Shown in pieces: positions 1 through 7,294 of a DNA stretch of 48,929 nt; the stretch's first letter is position 1, and the number at the start of each line of letters is the position of its first letter. Location of the stretch: the NCBI RefSeq assembly GCF_004000215.1, contig NZ_RBVY01000013.1, positions 1 to 48,929 on the forward strand. The letters run 5' to 3'. The DNA comes from Nitratireductor alexandrii (lineage in GTDB: Bacteria > Pseudomonadota > Alphaproteobacteria > Rhizobiales > Rhizobiaceae). Under the pieces are notes generated by a model. The model had not been told where the DNA came from. It did no database searches and saw nothing but the letters and a program-made list of their open reading frames with translations. Made by a program: the position numbers and the translations under genes.

Positions 1-211
1 CACTCAATGCGCGAGTCTCGGTTTCAAACCTAAATCGACAGGTATCCTCGACGTGAGCGGTGATCCAGCGGCCAAGACGCTTGCCGTCACCTTCGATCCC
101 AGGCGCCTCGCGTCCCGGAATATCTCGGACGCGATCACCCGGCTCGGCCACCGGGTCAGCGGACAGGTCGAATCGCAGCGAAAACAAACGAAGGGAAAGC
201 AGACCGTATGA
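1..211 (+). CDS. C-terminal end of a heavy-metal-associated (HMA-like) domain protein, partial
   Basis: The reading frame enters from the left edge (codons from base 2) and ends at TGA 209-211. It gives about 69 residues with no start in the window. The stretch TGILDVSGDPAAKTLAVTF followed by DPRRLASRNISDAITRLGH looks like the second half of a ferredoxin-like HMA fold (beta strand, then helix pairing residues with 'DAITRLGH'), as in small MerP/CopZ-type metal-binding proteins; the CxxC part, if present, lies outside. The tail is basic (RKQTKGKQT). Its stop overlaps the next start as ATGA, so it was translationally coupled to a CcdA-like membrane protein. Metal identity cannot be read from this fragment. 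Confidence 0.55.
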   Translation, partial: TQCASLGFKPKSTGILDVSGDPAAKTLAVTFDPRRLASRNISDAITRLGHRVSGQVESQRKQTKGKQTV

Positions 212-665
212 GCGGGATCGAAACGCTCCTGCAAAACATCGACGGCCTTACCCCGCTGACGGTCGCCCTCGTGCTTCTGGCGGGCCTTGTCGTCGGGATC
301 GCGCCGAGTTCGTTTCCACTTATCGCCGTGGCCACCGGTCTTGGCGCTGGCGAAGGAACGAACGCAACAGACAATGCGCGTATGCGCGGGTTTGCCTGTC
401 GGCCGGTTTCGCGCTCGGGATCGTCACGGTCGATATCATTCTGGGCGGCCTTTTCGGTCTTGCCGGCTTCGCGGTGTTGCGCTTGCTGACGTCCGCGCTG
501 GCCTATGTCTATGGGCTGCTGGCCCTCGTGCTGGCAGGGACCGCACTGGCGTTGTGGCGTGTCATTCACATTGCCATCCCGATGCTTCGTCCCTCGGCAG
601 GATCGGCGAGCACGTTTTTCGGCGCCTATGCCCTGGGTTTGCCGTTCGGCCTTTCCACGCGATAT
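208..665 (+). pseudogene. CcdA-like (DsbD-family) membrane protein, frameshifted and 3'-truncated
   Basis: The ATG at 208 opens MSGIETLLQNIDGLTPLTV and a first membrane segment ending in GIAPSSFPLIAVATGLGAGE, typical of the CcdA/DsbD transmembrane electron-transfer family in metal-linked clusters. Near 385-400 the homology moves to another frame, where LSAGFALGIVTVDIILGGLF and later FFGAYALGLPFGLST continue the protein. That last motif is normally followed by a Cys-Pro-x-Cys segment, but here the sequence breaks off at about 660 and runs into unrelated DNA. One frameshift and the missing C-terminal half make this a pseudogene. Intact relatives pass electrons across the membrane to periplasmic thiol proteins. 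Confidence 0.7.
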
Positions 666-927
666 TCCCCGATCGTTGCTGGATCGCACGCATCTTTGTC
701 CAAAGGCGCATCGCGCCTCTGGATTTCACATCGTCTTTGCTTGCAAAATGCTGATAGAAGGTCGAGCGCCCGACGCCCGCTTCCTCGCAGAGTTCATCAA
801 CTCGGATATCCCGGTACTCCTTCTGGCAAGCCAGCGTGATCAACGCATCCTGCACGGCCTCGCGGGTGCGTCTTGCGTCCCGCCTCAGCGGACCTGTCGT
901 CCGCGCGTTCGTCGTTAAGTCAGACAT
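562..927 (-). pseudogene. TetR-family repressor, N-terminal DNA-binding part only (chimeric C-terminus)
   Basis: Reading leftward from ATG 927, residues about 20-66 form a TetR helix-turn-helix: RREAVQ-like start of helix 1, then DIRVDELCEEAGVGRSTFYQHF, which is the family signature. After ASKDDVK (about base 735) similarity stops and the frame runs through the antisense of the truncated ccdA-like gene to a stop at 562. The ligand-binding/dimerisation domain (normally about 130 residues more) is therefore lost. It faces away from the small membrane genes at 1015 and 1200, which an intact copy could have controlled. Without its dimerisation domain it is unlikely to be a working repressor. Confidence 0.65.
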
Positions 928-1014
928 TCAGGGCAGCCTGTCTGTTTGCGGCACGAGATTCACGCACGGCAACAAGCTATTGTCCAGCGGGTTGAAAACA
1001 AAGAGGAGCGAAGA

Positions 1015-1188
1015 GTGACGCGCGATCGTGATCAATCCACAGCGATGCCCCGTTGGGTCAAAGGCTCGCTTGCCCTTGCCTGCATCCTCGGCCTCATCTT
1101 GGTCGTCGTCGCATTAAGCGGCGTTGGTGGACCGCACGGTCCGGGCCGCCACCTCCCGGCGCAGCCCGGTGCGGCTCATCCCAATTAG
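1015..1188 (+). CDS. Small single-pass membrane protein
   Basis: 57 residues from GTG 1015, preceded by AAGAGGAG at a good distance; ATG 1045 inside the frame is an alternative start. The sequence has a basic N-terminus (MPRWVKGS), one hydrophobic helix (LALACILGLILVVVALSGV) and a Gly/His/Pro-rich tail (GGPHGPGRHLP). I recognise no enzymatic domain. The stop is 11 bases before the start of the next membrane protein, so the two probably form an operon, divergent from the truncated tetR. The His/Pro tail would lie outside the membrane; a metal role is only a guess from context. Confidence 0.55.
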   Translation: MTRDRDQSTAMPRWVKGSLALACILGLILVVVALSGVGGPHGPGRHLPAQPGAAHPN

Positions 1189-1199
1189 GAACGGGCCAA

Positions 1200-1712
1200 T
1201 TGATCTTGCCATCCGCGGCGCAACGCAAATTCCTGCTGGTTGTCCACGTCGCCACATCCGTGGGATCGCTTGGCGCAATTGCGGTGTTCTTGCTTCTGGC
1301 GATCATCGGCACAGTCGATAGGCGGCTGCCGCCGCTCGCCATTTATCCGGCGCTGAGCCAAGTGGCATGGTGGATCATTGTACCCCTTGTCTCGGGCGCG
1401 CTATTGATCGGGATCATCCAGTCTCTCGTGACGCCTTGGGGATTGTTCCGGCATTACTGGATCATCGCCAAGCTAGTGCTGACCGTCTTCGCGCTCGGCG
1501 TCTTGCTGCTCCAGCTGAGCGGGATCGATCAACTCGCCCGCGCGGCGGCAGATGGCTCGTTCACCACGGATGCGTTCGCCTCGGTACAGGCCTCGCTGAT
1601 CCTTCACGCATCCGGCGGCCTTGTCGTGGTTCTTCTGGCACTGGTGCTCTCCATCTATAAGCCGCGCGGGCTGACACCTTATGGCGCACGGCGGCTGCGT
1701 AGCGGTCAATGA
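1200..1712 (+). CDS. Four-helix integral membrane protein, DUF2269-like
   Basis: The best start is TTG 1200 with AGGAACGG upstream, giving 170 residues; the open frame continues upstream only through out-of-frame overlap with the preceding gene. Four hydrophobic helices are visible: around VHVATSVGSLGAIAVFLLL, YPALSQVAWWIIVPLVSGALL, WIIAKLVLTVFALGVLLL and ILHASGGLVVVLLALVLS. The first helix carries a histidine in HVATSVG, as in heme-like or DUF2269-type membrane proteins, but this resemblance is weak. A short basic tail ends the protein. It likely forms an operon with the small protein at 1015. Function unknown. Confidence 0.6.
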   Translation: MILPSAAQRKFLLVVHVATSVGSLGAIAVFLLLAIIGTVDRRLPPLAIYPALSQVAWWIIVPLVSGALLIGIIQSLVTPWGLFRHYWIIAKLVLTVFALGVLLLQLSGIDQLARAAADGSFTTDAFASVQASLILHASGGLVVVLLALVLSIYKPRGLTPYGARRLRSGQ

Positions 1713-1837
1713 TCGGAGGTCTCCTGCCTTCGTCATTGAAATGCAGCGTCAATGGGTGATGGTGGCATGTGGCCACGTTAACCGTCCTGCCAATCACCAG
1801 AAGCTCGCACTTGAGCGATATGTTAGAAGTCGCGCAC

Positions 1838-3013
1838 ATGACGGGTACCAATGATGGGTTCAGGCAGGTCATGGGCGGCAAATCATTGTCTCTTTCGGCG
1901 TTCGCCAACAAGGACGCTAACAGCTATGGCGTGATCCGGCTGGCGGCTGCTATCGCGGTGATTTTCACCCATGCATTTGGCGTCGTTGGCGGCTGGGAAG
2001 CCGCCGAGCCGCTTGCTGCGGCGACCGGATGGTCGCTAGCGGCGCATGCCGTGCATGTGTTTTTCGTGCTCTCCGGCTTTATGGTCGCGGCAAGCTGGGA
2101 ACGCGCGGCGGGCTGGGTCGATTTCGTGGTGGCCCGCGCGCTGCGCATCATGCCGGCGCTGATCTGCGTAAACCTCGCCATCGTTCTTATCGGCGGCCTG
2201 TGGCTAACCTCGGCCGCCCCCGCCGACTACTGGACGCTCGACAACATCGGCACGTTCCTGGTGAAGGCAACCCTACTGTTCTCGGTCGGGGCCGCTCTTG
2301 ACGGTGTCTTCACGGACAATCCGATGGGAAGCTCCACCAATATTCCCATCTGGACAATCCGTTTCGAGGTCATCTGCTACGCAACGCTGGTTGCGTTCAT
2401 GTCCGCGCTGGCAGCGCTGCGGTTGCGGGGGCTGCGACGGCTCGTCCCCGTGCTGCCGGTGCTGGCGGTGGCGGCGGTCGTAATCAGCATTGCAGGCGAT
2501 CCGGAACAGTTCAGCTTCGCAGCGCAACTCGCCAGATTTACGCTCGCCTTCTATCTCGGCGTTGCATGCTGGATTGCGCGCGATCACGTTCCGGTTCGGC
2601 GCGACATCGCTCTTGCCTTCGCCGTGGCGGTTCTCGCGGTCCTGCTCAGCGGTCTGGCTATCCGCTACCCCGTAATAATCGTCGCGACGGCCTATTGGAG
2701 CCTGTGGCTGGGCAGCATCCAGATGGGCAGGCTCCAGAGCTGGACCGCTCGCATCGACCTTTCCTACGGCGCCTACATAACCGGCTTCTTCATCCAGCAA
2801 TGGCTGGTGCAGGCGATGCCCTGGATGAGCGTGGCACAGAACGCGCTCTTCGCGACTGTGCTTGCCCTCACCGCAGCCTGGTTTTCCTGGACTCTGGTCG
2901 AGGCACCGGCGCTTCGCCTGCGCCGACCGCTTCTGCGGCGCATCGGCATGAGCGGTCCGGTTGCAACGCGCGCGCGAAAGGGCGCGGCGAGCCTAGAGGT
3001 AACCTATCGTTAG
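1838..3013 (+). CDS. Acyltransferase-3 family (OafA/YrhL-like) membrane O-acyltransferase
   Basis: About 391 residues from ATG 1838; ATG 1820 or 1871 are also possible, none with a strong ribosome site. Early in the protein, NSYGVIRLAAAIAVIFTHAF gives the conserved R-x10-H pair of acyltransferase-3 enzymes, in which the histidine sits in the first helix. HAVHVFFVLSGFMVAASWER is the second conserved motif (FFVLSGF). About ten hydrophobic segments follow, with a basic cytoplasmic tail. These enzymes transfer acyl groups to sugars or lipids of the cell envelope. Length (about 390) fits the transmembrane-only class without a periplasmic SGNH domain. Its substrate is not evident. The PAP2 phosphatase gene follows 23 bases later on the same strand. 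Confidence 0.85.
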   Translation: MTGTNDGFRQVMGGKSLSLSAFANKDANSYGVIRLAAAIAVIFTHAFGVVGGWEAAEPLAAATGWSLAAHAVHVFFVLSGFMVAASWERAAGWVDFVVARALRIMPALICVNLAIVLIGGLWLTSAAPADYWTLDNIGTFLVKATLLFSVGAALDGVFTDNPMGSSTNIPIWTIRFEVICYATLVAFMSALAALRLRGLRRLVPVLPVLAVAAVVISIAGDPEQFSFAAQLARFTLAFYLGVACWIARDHVPVRRDIALAFAVAVLAVLLSGLAIRYPVIIVATAYWSLWLGSIQMGRLQSWTARIDLSYGAYITGFFIQQWLVQAMPWMSVAQNALFATVLALTAAWFSWTLVEAPALRLRRPLLRRIGMSGPVATRARKGAASLEVTYR

Positions 3014-3036
3014 TGGGCATCGAGTAGCTTTGGGCA

Positions 3037-3810
3037 ATGTTCAGCGGCATGTACAAAAAACACATTGCCGACGACAGTCGGATCATCGGAGCAAGTGCTC
3101 GGATCTCACGTCGCGCACTGTTGGCCGATCCCGTTTTCCGGCGGGCATTGATATCCGCGGCCATCACCTTCTCTGTCCTCACTTTGGTCATGTCTTCGTA
3201 CTGGTTTCTGACGGGCAACCACGAGGTGGACGGATTTTTGCTCTTTGGCCATCCCAACCCAGCTGGCGCGCCGCGGGCTGATGAGCACGGCGCGTCGATC
3301 GCATGGAGTTTCTCCGCGATCGGTAGCCCTAAAATCGTTTTCGTCGGCGCATCCTCACTCTTAGGGTTTTTTCTTGTTGCCGGTTGTCGTTCGGCGGCGG
3401 GACTCGTTGTGATATCCATCGGCGGAGGGGCTTTCGGTGGCTATCTCATGAAGTCGGTCTTCGGCTACTTCCGACCACATCACCTCCCCGGCTCGGCCGA
3501 AATGCTCAACACGAGCTTCCCGAGCGGCCATGCGTTGCTGGCTACTTTGTTTGTCGGTACGGCAGCGCTAATTGCGTCGAGATCGCTGAATAACGCAACC
3601 GCAAAGGCTTACATCTGGATATCGGCTGCCGTACTGGCATTTCTATCAGGTGCAAGCCGAATTTACCTTGGGACGCATTGGCCTAGCGATGTGCTCGCAG
3701 GGTGGTCTGCCGGGTTCCTCTGGATAATTGTGGCCGATCTGATCTGCCAAAGCATCTTTGGCCCAAAAGGAATGGGTCGAAACTTGCGACGGTCTTCAAG
3801 CGGCGCGTGA
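3037..3810 (+). CDS. PAP2-family membrane phosphatase
   Basis: 257 residues (ATG 3037; ATG 3049 also possible). The three phosphatase motifs are all visible in order: K-x6-RP as KSVFGYFRP, PSGH as SFPSGHALLATL, and SR-x5-H-x3-D as SRIYLGTHWPSDVLAGW. Five or six hydrophobic helices place it in the inner membrane with the active site facing the periplasm, as in PgpB/BacA-type lipid phosphatases acting on phosphatidate, undecaprenyl pyrophosphate or lipid A phosphate. An N-terminal extension of about 45 residues precedes the first helix. It follows the acyltransferase closely, so a joint role in envelope lipid modification is plausible. The exact substrate is unknown. Confidence 0.88.
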   Translation: MFSGMYKKHIADDSRIIGASARISRRALLADPVFRRALISAAITFSVLTLVMSSYWFLTGNHEVDGFLLFGHPNPAGAPRADEHGASIAWSFSAIGSPKIVFVGASSLLGFFLVAGCRSAAGLVVISIGGGAFGGYLMKSVFGYFRPHHLPGSAEMLNTSFPSGHALLATLFVGTAALIASRSLNNATAKAYIWISAAVLAFLSGASRIYLGTHWPSDVLAGWSAGFLWIIVADLICQSIFGPKGMGRNLRRSSSGA

Positions 3811-3989
3811 AGTTAGGCCCACCGCTCCGACCGCCGAGTGTGAAAGGCACGTTGAAAATGCGTGCTGTCGTAGCGTACCCCACGCCCGTTATAGCGTGTC
3901 GGCGAGACCTTCGGTTTTCCTACCCAGTATCGGGAGGACACGGACGTAGACGAGTTCGGCAAGCAGCTCGACGATCCGATTGTCGAAGA

Positions 3990-4129
3990 CCCAGCACGAC
4001 CAATAGCTATGCCAAGATCGACCTCACGATGAAAGCCAATGCCGTCGCGCTTTGCGAGGTTGGGCAGCCAAGGCCCGGGCGCTCGTGGAGGTGGACAAGG
4101 ATCTGATGGCCTTCCCGAAATCCCTGTGA
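3990..4129 (+). pseudogene. Tyrosine recombinase/integrase C-terminal remnant
   Basis: From about 3993 the frame reads STTNSYAKIDLTMKANAVAL then CEVGQPRPGRSW. This matches the usual end of plasmid/transposon tyrosine recombinases, where the catalytic tyrosine lies in a TTxxYAxxDLxxKAxALxxCE block. After RSWR the frame shifts by one base and continues as VDKDLMAFPKSL before TGA 4127-4129, again like the family end (WRxDxxLMAFLxSL). Everything upstream of the C-terminal 45-50 residues is missing or unrecognisable. This is an inference from motif recall and needs an alignment. It marks old integration or recombination between the PAP2 gene and the fluoride/chrB-like operon. Confidence 0.5.
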
Positions 4130-4139
4130 ATCTGAAGTT

Positions 4140-4162
4140 GGCGCGGCGTTCTTCGCCGCGCC
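4140..4162 (+). terminator. Perfect 9-bp GC hairpin with 5-nt loop
   Basis: GGCGCGGCG at 4140-4148 pairs perfectly with CGCCGCGCC at 4154-4162 around the loop TTCTT. No clear run of T follows (CTCGGCTTTG), so it is a hairpin that could end or pause transcription rather than a classical intrinsic terminator. It isolates the recombinase remnant from the downstream promoter. Confidence 0.5.
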
Positions 4163-4244
4163 CTCGGCTTTGTCAACTCTTGTCCTGCACGGGCTGATTG
4201 CTTTCTTGGCCGTCGGCAACAGGCAATCTGTGCCAATTGGTCTA

Positions 4245-4273
4245 TTGACATGTTACCATTGTAACATCAATAG
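4245..4273 (+). promoter_or_regulatory. Promoter with internal dyad upstream of the chrB-like operon
   Basis: A consensus -35 TTGACA lies at 4245-4250. Directly after it is a perfect dyad, TGTTAC-CATT-GTAACA (4251-4266), and a weak -10 (CAATAG, 4268-4273) follows at 17 bp. The dyad fills the spacer, so a repressor there would block polymerase. The ATG of the chrB-like gene is at 4281, so the leader would be nearly absent. ChrB proteins are reported transcriptional regulators of chromate operons; autoregulation here is an inference. Confidence 0.6.
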
Positions 4274-4280
4274 TGAACGC

Positions 4281-4823
4281 ATGACCGATATTGCATGGCT
4301 CCTTCTCACATACAAGGTTCCGCCCGAGCCGGCGGCGAAGCGGATCAGCATCTGGCGTCGGCTCAAGGGAATGGGCGCTGTCTATCTCCAGAGCGGCGTC
4401 TGCCTGCTGCCGAAGACCGACGACCATGTGCGCCGGCTTAAGATGATCGAAAACGACATCGGCGAGGCGAAGGGGGAGTGCGTGATCCTCGAGACCGTCG
4501 CGCTGGACCGCGGTCAGGAGGAGAAGGTGATCGGCCGGTTCAAGGCGGATCGTGACGACGCCTATGAAGAGTTCATCGACAAGTGCGACGACTTCGAACG
4601 CGAGGTCGCCAAGGAAGTCACGGCGAACCATTTCACCTATGCCGAGCTCGAGGAGAACGACGTCGATCTGAAGAAACTTCAGGGCTGGCTCGGCAAGATC
4701 CGCAAGCTCGACTTCTATGGCGGCGCCCGTGCAGCCGAGGCCGAGGAGCGGCTGAAAGGGTGCGAGGCTGTCCTGGACGATTACGCCCGGCGCGTCTTCG
4801 ATGCTCATGACGAGAACGGGTGA
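4281..4823 (+). CDS. ChrB N-terminal-domain protein (chromate-resistance-type regulator)
   Basis: 180 residues from ATG 4281. The opening, MTDIAWLLLTYKVPPEPAAK then RISIWRRLKGMGAVYLQSGV, is the conserved ChrB N-terminal domain; YLQSGVCLLP is its most typical stretch. The remainder (CVILETVALD, EEFIDKCDDFEREV, a charged helical tail) matches the size of stand-alone ChrB_N proteins and lacks the separate C-terminal ChrB domain of full ChrB (about 300 residues). ChrB regulates chromate transporter genes, but no chrA transporter is present; the operon instead holds CrcB fluoride channels. It may therefore be a sensor recruited for another anion. It is the first gene of the operon running to 7891, with a dyad in its own promoter. 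Confidence 0.75.
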   Translation: MTDIAWLLLTYKVPPEPAAKRISIWRRLKGMGAVYLQSGVCLLPKTDDHVRRLKMIENDIGEAKGECVILETVALDRGQEEKVIGRFKADRDDAYEEFIDKCDDFEREVAKEVTANHFTYAELEENDVDLKKLQGWLGKIRKLDFYGGARAAEAEERLKGCEAVLDDYARRVFDAHDENG

Positions 4824-4827
4824 CGGC

Positions 4828-5037
4828 ATGGGCATGCTTCAAACCGGGATTAGCTCACCCACTATCTTCTTTCCGCACTTCCCGCCCCAGGCGGTGCGGC
4901 AGGCACCGTCGCGGGTGCTGCGCTGGCTCGACCGCCAGCGCCAGCGTGCCGCGCTAGCGGAACTCGACGACCGGTTGCTGGACGACATTGGCGTGAGCCG
5001 TTGGGCAGCCGAAACGGAGGCCAGGAGATGGGACTGA
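4828..5037 (+). CDS. DUF1127 small protein
   Basis: 69 residues from ATG 4828, four bases after the chrB-like stop. The C-terminal 40 residues, with LRWLDRQRQRAALAELDDRL followed by LDDIGVSRWAAETEARR, form the DUF1127 motif (arginine-rich helix, then LDDRxLxDIGxSR). Alphaproteobacterial DUF1127 proteins are small and often bind RNA or affect phosphate/carbon regulation; the role here is unknown. The N-terminal 25 residues (GISSPTIFFPHFPPQAV) are hydrophobic and unlike the usual leader. Co-transcription with the chrB-like gene is implied by spacing. Confidence 0.8.
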   Translation: MGMLQTGISSPTIFFPHFPPQAVRQAPSRVLRWLDRQRQRAALAELDDRLLDDIGVSRWAAETEARRWD

Positions 5038-5067
5038 AATGATTGCAACACGAAAGGATCGGCGACG

Positions 5068-5817
5068 ATGATTGAATGGTCCACAGCCGCCCCAGCCATC
5101 GGCTCGGCCTTCCTCGCCTCCGTGGTCGAGATCGTCGAGGCCTTCACCATCATCCTTGCGGTGGCAACGCTGCGCGGCTGGCGCCCGGCGGTACTTGGAA
5201 CCGCGGCTGCGCTGGCCGTTCTGGCGGCGGTCGTGCTGTCCCTCGGCCCTCTGCTCGACCGCGTACCGTTGCACGCGCTGCAACTGGTGATCGGCGTTCT
5301 CCTGCTCCTCTTCGGCATCGGCTGGCTTCGCAAGGCTGCGCTGCGCATGGCTGGCGTGATTCCGCTCCATGACGAGGAGGCGATCTTCGCGGCCGAAACC
5401 GCGCATCTCGGCGAGGAAGCCCAGCGGAAGAAGACATCGCTCGAATGGATCGCCGGCATCACCGCGTTCAAGGCGGTGCTGCTCGAAGGGTTGGAGGTGG
5501 TGTTCATCGTCATCGCCGTCGGCGCCGGGCGTGGCCTTTTGTGGCCCGCAAGCCTCGGCGCGCTCGCGGCCTGTACGCTTGTCCTGTTGGTCGGCGCCAT
5601 CGTCCACCGGCCGCTCTCGCGGGTTCCAGAGAACACCCTCAAGTTTGGCGTCGGAGTGATGCTGTCGGCCTTCGGAGTGTTCTGGACCGGCGAGGGTCTG
5701 GGCGTGGAATGGCCGGGCGCAGACCTTGCCCTCTTTGTTTTTGCCGCACTCTTCCTCGCTACAGGATTTCTCGCCGCAAACCTTGTCCGCACCTCGACCA
5801 GGGAGGCCGTGCAATGA
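5068..5817 (+). CDS. COG4280-type integral membrane protein (FTR1/Gdt1-like ExxE motifs)
   Basis: 249 residues, about six or seven hydrophobic helices. Two acidic intramembrane motifs stand out: VVEIVEAFTIILAVATL near the N-terminus and LLEGLEVVFIVIAVG in the middle. Each has E-x2-E in a helix, a pattern shared by iron permease FTR1 and the Gdt1/TMEM165 cation exchangers. A charged cytoplasmic loop (EEAIFAAETAHLGEEAQRKK) separates the halves, which suggests an internal duplication. The stop overlaps the next start (ATGA). Genes of this type often neighbour crcB. A metal or proton-coupled ion transport role is an inference; the substrate is unknown. Confidence 0.75.
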   Translation: MIEWSTAAPAIGSAFLASVVEIVEAFTIILAVATLRGWRPAVLGTAAALAVLAAVVLSLGPLLDRVPLHALQLVIGVLLLLFGIGWLRKAALRMAGVIPLHDEEAIFAAETAHLGEEAQRKKTSLEWIAGITAFKAVLLEGLEVVFIVIAVGAGRGLLWPASLGALAACTLVLLVGAIVHRPLSRVPENTLKFGVGVMLSAFGVFWTGEGLGVEWPGADLALFVFAALFLATGFLAANLVRTSTREAVQ

Positions 5818-6050
5818 CCATTCTCAGGGACGTCTTCGCGGAACTCTTCGGCATGTTCGTGGGCGATGCGCGGCTGACGGTGGCCGTGCTTGCGGTCGTG
5901 GGCGTCGCCGCCGCGCTGATCGATATCGGCGATCTTTCACCGCTGCTCGGTGGTTGCGTTCTGTTCGTCGGGTGCCTTGTCGTGCTCATGGGCGCCGTCC
6001 TGCGTGCAGCACGCCATCAGAAAGCGGTGACGGCTTCCCGCACGGCCTGA
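5814..6050 (+). CDS. Small two-helix membrane protein
   Basis: 78 residues from ATG 5814, overlapping the preceding stop by four bases and itself ending at the A of the next start (TGATG). Two hydrophobic segments, LTVAVLAVVGVAAALIDIG and LLGGCVLFVGCLVVLMGAVL, are joined by a short loop with a cysteine in the second helix. The N-terminus is MTILRDVFAELFGMFVGDAR. I do not recognise a named family. The strict overlaps on both sides show it is expressed with the COG4280 protein and the fluoride channels and may be an accessory subunit of one of them. Confidence 0.7.
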   Translation: MTILRDVFAELFGMFVGDARLTVAVLAVVGVAAALIDIGDLSPLLGGCVLFVGCLVVLMGAVLRAARHQKAVTASRTA

Positions 6051-6457
6051 TGACGAACCTCTGGACATTGCTCGCGCTAGTCGCGGCGGGAAGTGCCCTA
6101 GGCGGCATGGTCCGTTTCTTCGTCTCGGGTTTCGTCGCCCGCGCTATCGGCGAAACCTTTCCCTGGGGCACATTCGTCGTGAACGTCACGGGGGCGTTCT
6201 CGATCGGCATCCTCGCCTGTCTCGCCGACAACAATCTTCTCGCGAACTGGCCACAGGTCTGGCCGCTCGTGGTCACCGGATTCCTCGGGAGCTACACGAC
6301 CGTCTCCTCGTTCAGTCTCCAAACGCTTGCATTGGCGCGTGATGGCGAATGGCGGCGGGCGGCGAGGAACGTTATTCTGTCGCTCGCCTTTTGTCTTGGC
6401 GCCGTGACGCTGGGCGTGCTCGCTGGCCGTGCAGCCATTGCGGCGGGTGCGGCATGA
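6050..6457 (+). CDS. crcB: CrcB/Fluc fluoride channel, first tandem copy
   Basis: 135 residues, ATG 6050. Family marks are GGMVRFFVS (usually GAxxRY), FPWGTFVVNVTGAFSIGIL with the conserved pore asparagine, and GFLGSYTTVSSFSLQTLAL with the TT/S-F pore residues. Four hydrophobic helices fit the Fluc fold, which forms antiparallel dimers that export fluoride. A second crcB starts inside its stop (ATGA), and tandem unequal copies usually build a heterodimeric channel with fixed opposite topologies. No fluoride riboswitch consensus was found in front of the operon; the promoter dyad at 4251-4266 may supply control instead. Confidence 0.93.
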   Translation: MTNLWTLLALVAAGSALGGMVRFFVSGFVARAIGETFPWGTFVVNVTGAFSIGILACLADNNLLANWPQVWPLVVTGFLGSYTTVSSFSLQTLALARDGEWRRAARNVILSLAFCLGAVTLGVLAGRAAIAAGAA

Positions 6458-7284
6458 GTCCGCTCAGATCGGCTCGGTGGCGGAGCTTCCGCAGCGGATT
6501 GCTGATGTACCTGGCGGTGGGCTTCGGCACGGCGATCGGCGGCGTGATGCGCGCCGCCGTCTCACTGGCTTCCCTCGAGATGCTGGGTCCGGGGTTCCCC
6601 TGGGGCACGCTGGCGGCAAACGGGATCGGATCGTTTGTGATCGGAGCCTATGCGGCGCTGACCGGGCCGGATGGTCGACTCTTCGTCAGCGGGCGCCAGC
6701 GCCAGTTCGTGATGACGGGCATCTGCGGCGGGTTCACCACCTTCTCCGTGTTCAGCCTGGAAACGCTCCGGTTCGCGATGGCGAAAGATTATCGGTTTGC
6801 GGGACTGAATATCGGTGCATCCGTCGTCATATGGCTATTGGCCGTGTGGGTGGGACATACATTGGCCATGCGTCTCAACCGCCTGGATGGCCGACGCCGA
6901 CTGGCACAATCAAATCAGGAAAGGACGGACGACATGCAGGTACCGGAACAGGCGCTCGCCCTGCGAATCTTCATCGGCGAGAATGACAAAGACGACGGCC
7001 GGCCGCTTTACGAGGCGATTGTACTAAAGGCCCGGGAGATGCATCTCGCCGGAGCGACGGTGCTCAGAGGGGCGCTCGGCTACGGACATTCGAGCCGGGT
7101 GCACACGTCGAAGATCCTGCGGCTATCCGAGGACCTGCCGCTCGTCATCGAAATCGTCGAGAGCGAGGACAAGATCAACGCATTCCTGCCGGAACTCGAC
7201 CGCCTCATGACGAGCGGCCTGATCACGCTCGAGAATGTGCGCGTGCTCCAATACGGCACCAATGGTCGCAAGGCCGGCATCTGA
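6454..7284 (+). CDS. crcB: CrcB fluoride channel fused in frame to a DUF190 (PII-like) domain
   Basis: 276 residues from ATG 6454. Residues about 10-145 are the second CrcB: GFGTAIGGVMRAAVS, FPWGTLAANGIGSFVIG and GICGGFTTFSVFSLETLRF. After a basic linker (LNRLDGRRRLAQSNQERTDD) residues 161-276 form a DUF190 domain: ALRIFIGENDKDDGRPLYEA, GATVLRGALGYGHSSRVHTS and LPLVIEIVESEDKI, which match DUF190 from start to end. DUF190 has a PII-like ferredoxin fold and usually is a separate gene beside crcB. An internal ATG at 6934 with AGGAAAGGA upstream could still start the DUF190 part alone. The fusion, if real, would place a possible nucleotide-sensing domain on the channel. Confidence 0.88.
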   Translation: MSPLRSARWRSFRSGLLMYLAVGFGTAIGGVMRAAVSLASLEMLGPGFPWGTLAANGIGSFVIGAYAALTGPDGRLFVSGRQRQFVMTGICGGFTTFSVFSLETLRFAMAKDYRFAGLNIGASVVIWLLAVWVGHTLAMRLNRLDGRRRLAQSNQERTDDMQVPEQALALRIFIGENDKDDGRPLYEAIVLKAREMHLAGATVLRGALGYGHSSRVHTSKILRLSEDLPLVIEIVESEDKINAFLPELDRLMTSGLITLENVRVLQYGTNGRKAGI

Positions 7285-7294
7285 TCACAGACGA

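Noticed and set aside
4163-4280. Fluoride riboswitch before the crcB operon
   Set aside because: I searched the leader by eye for the conserved crcB-motif pseudoknot; the promoter sits almost on the start codon, so no leader of the needed length exists.
4839-5792. 317-codon minus-strand open frame over DUF1127 and COG4280 genes
   Set aside because: Low-complexity Ser/Ala/Arg shadow without a family; the plus-strand genes overlap in operon fashion.
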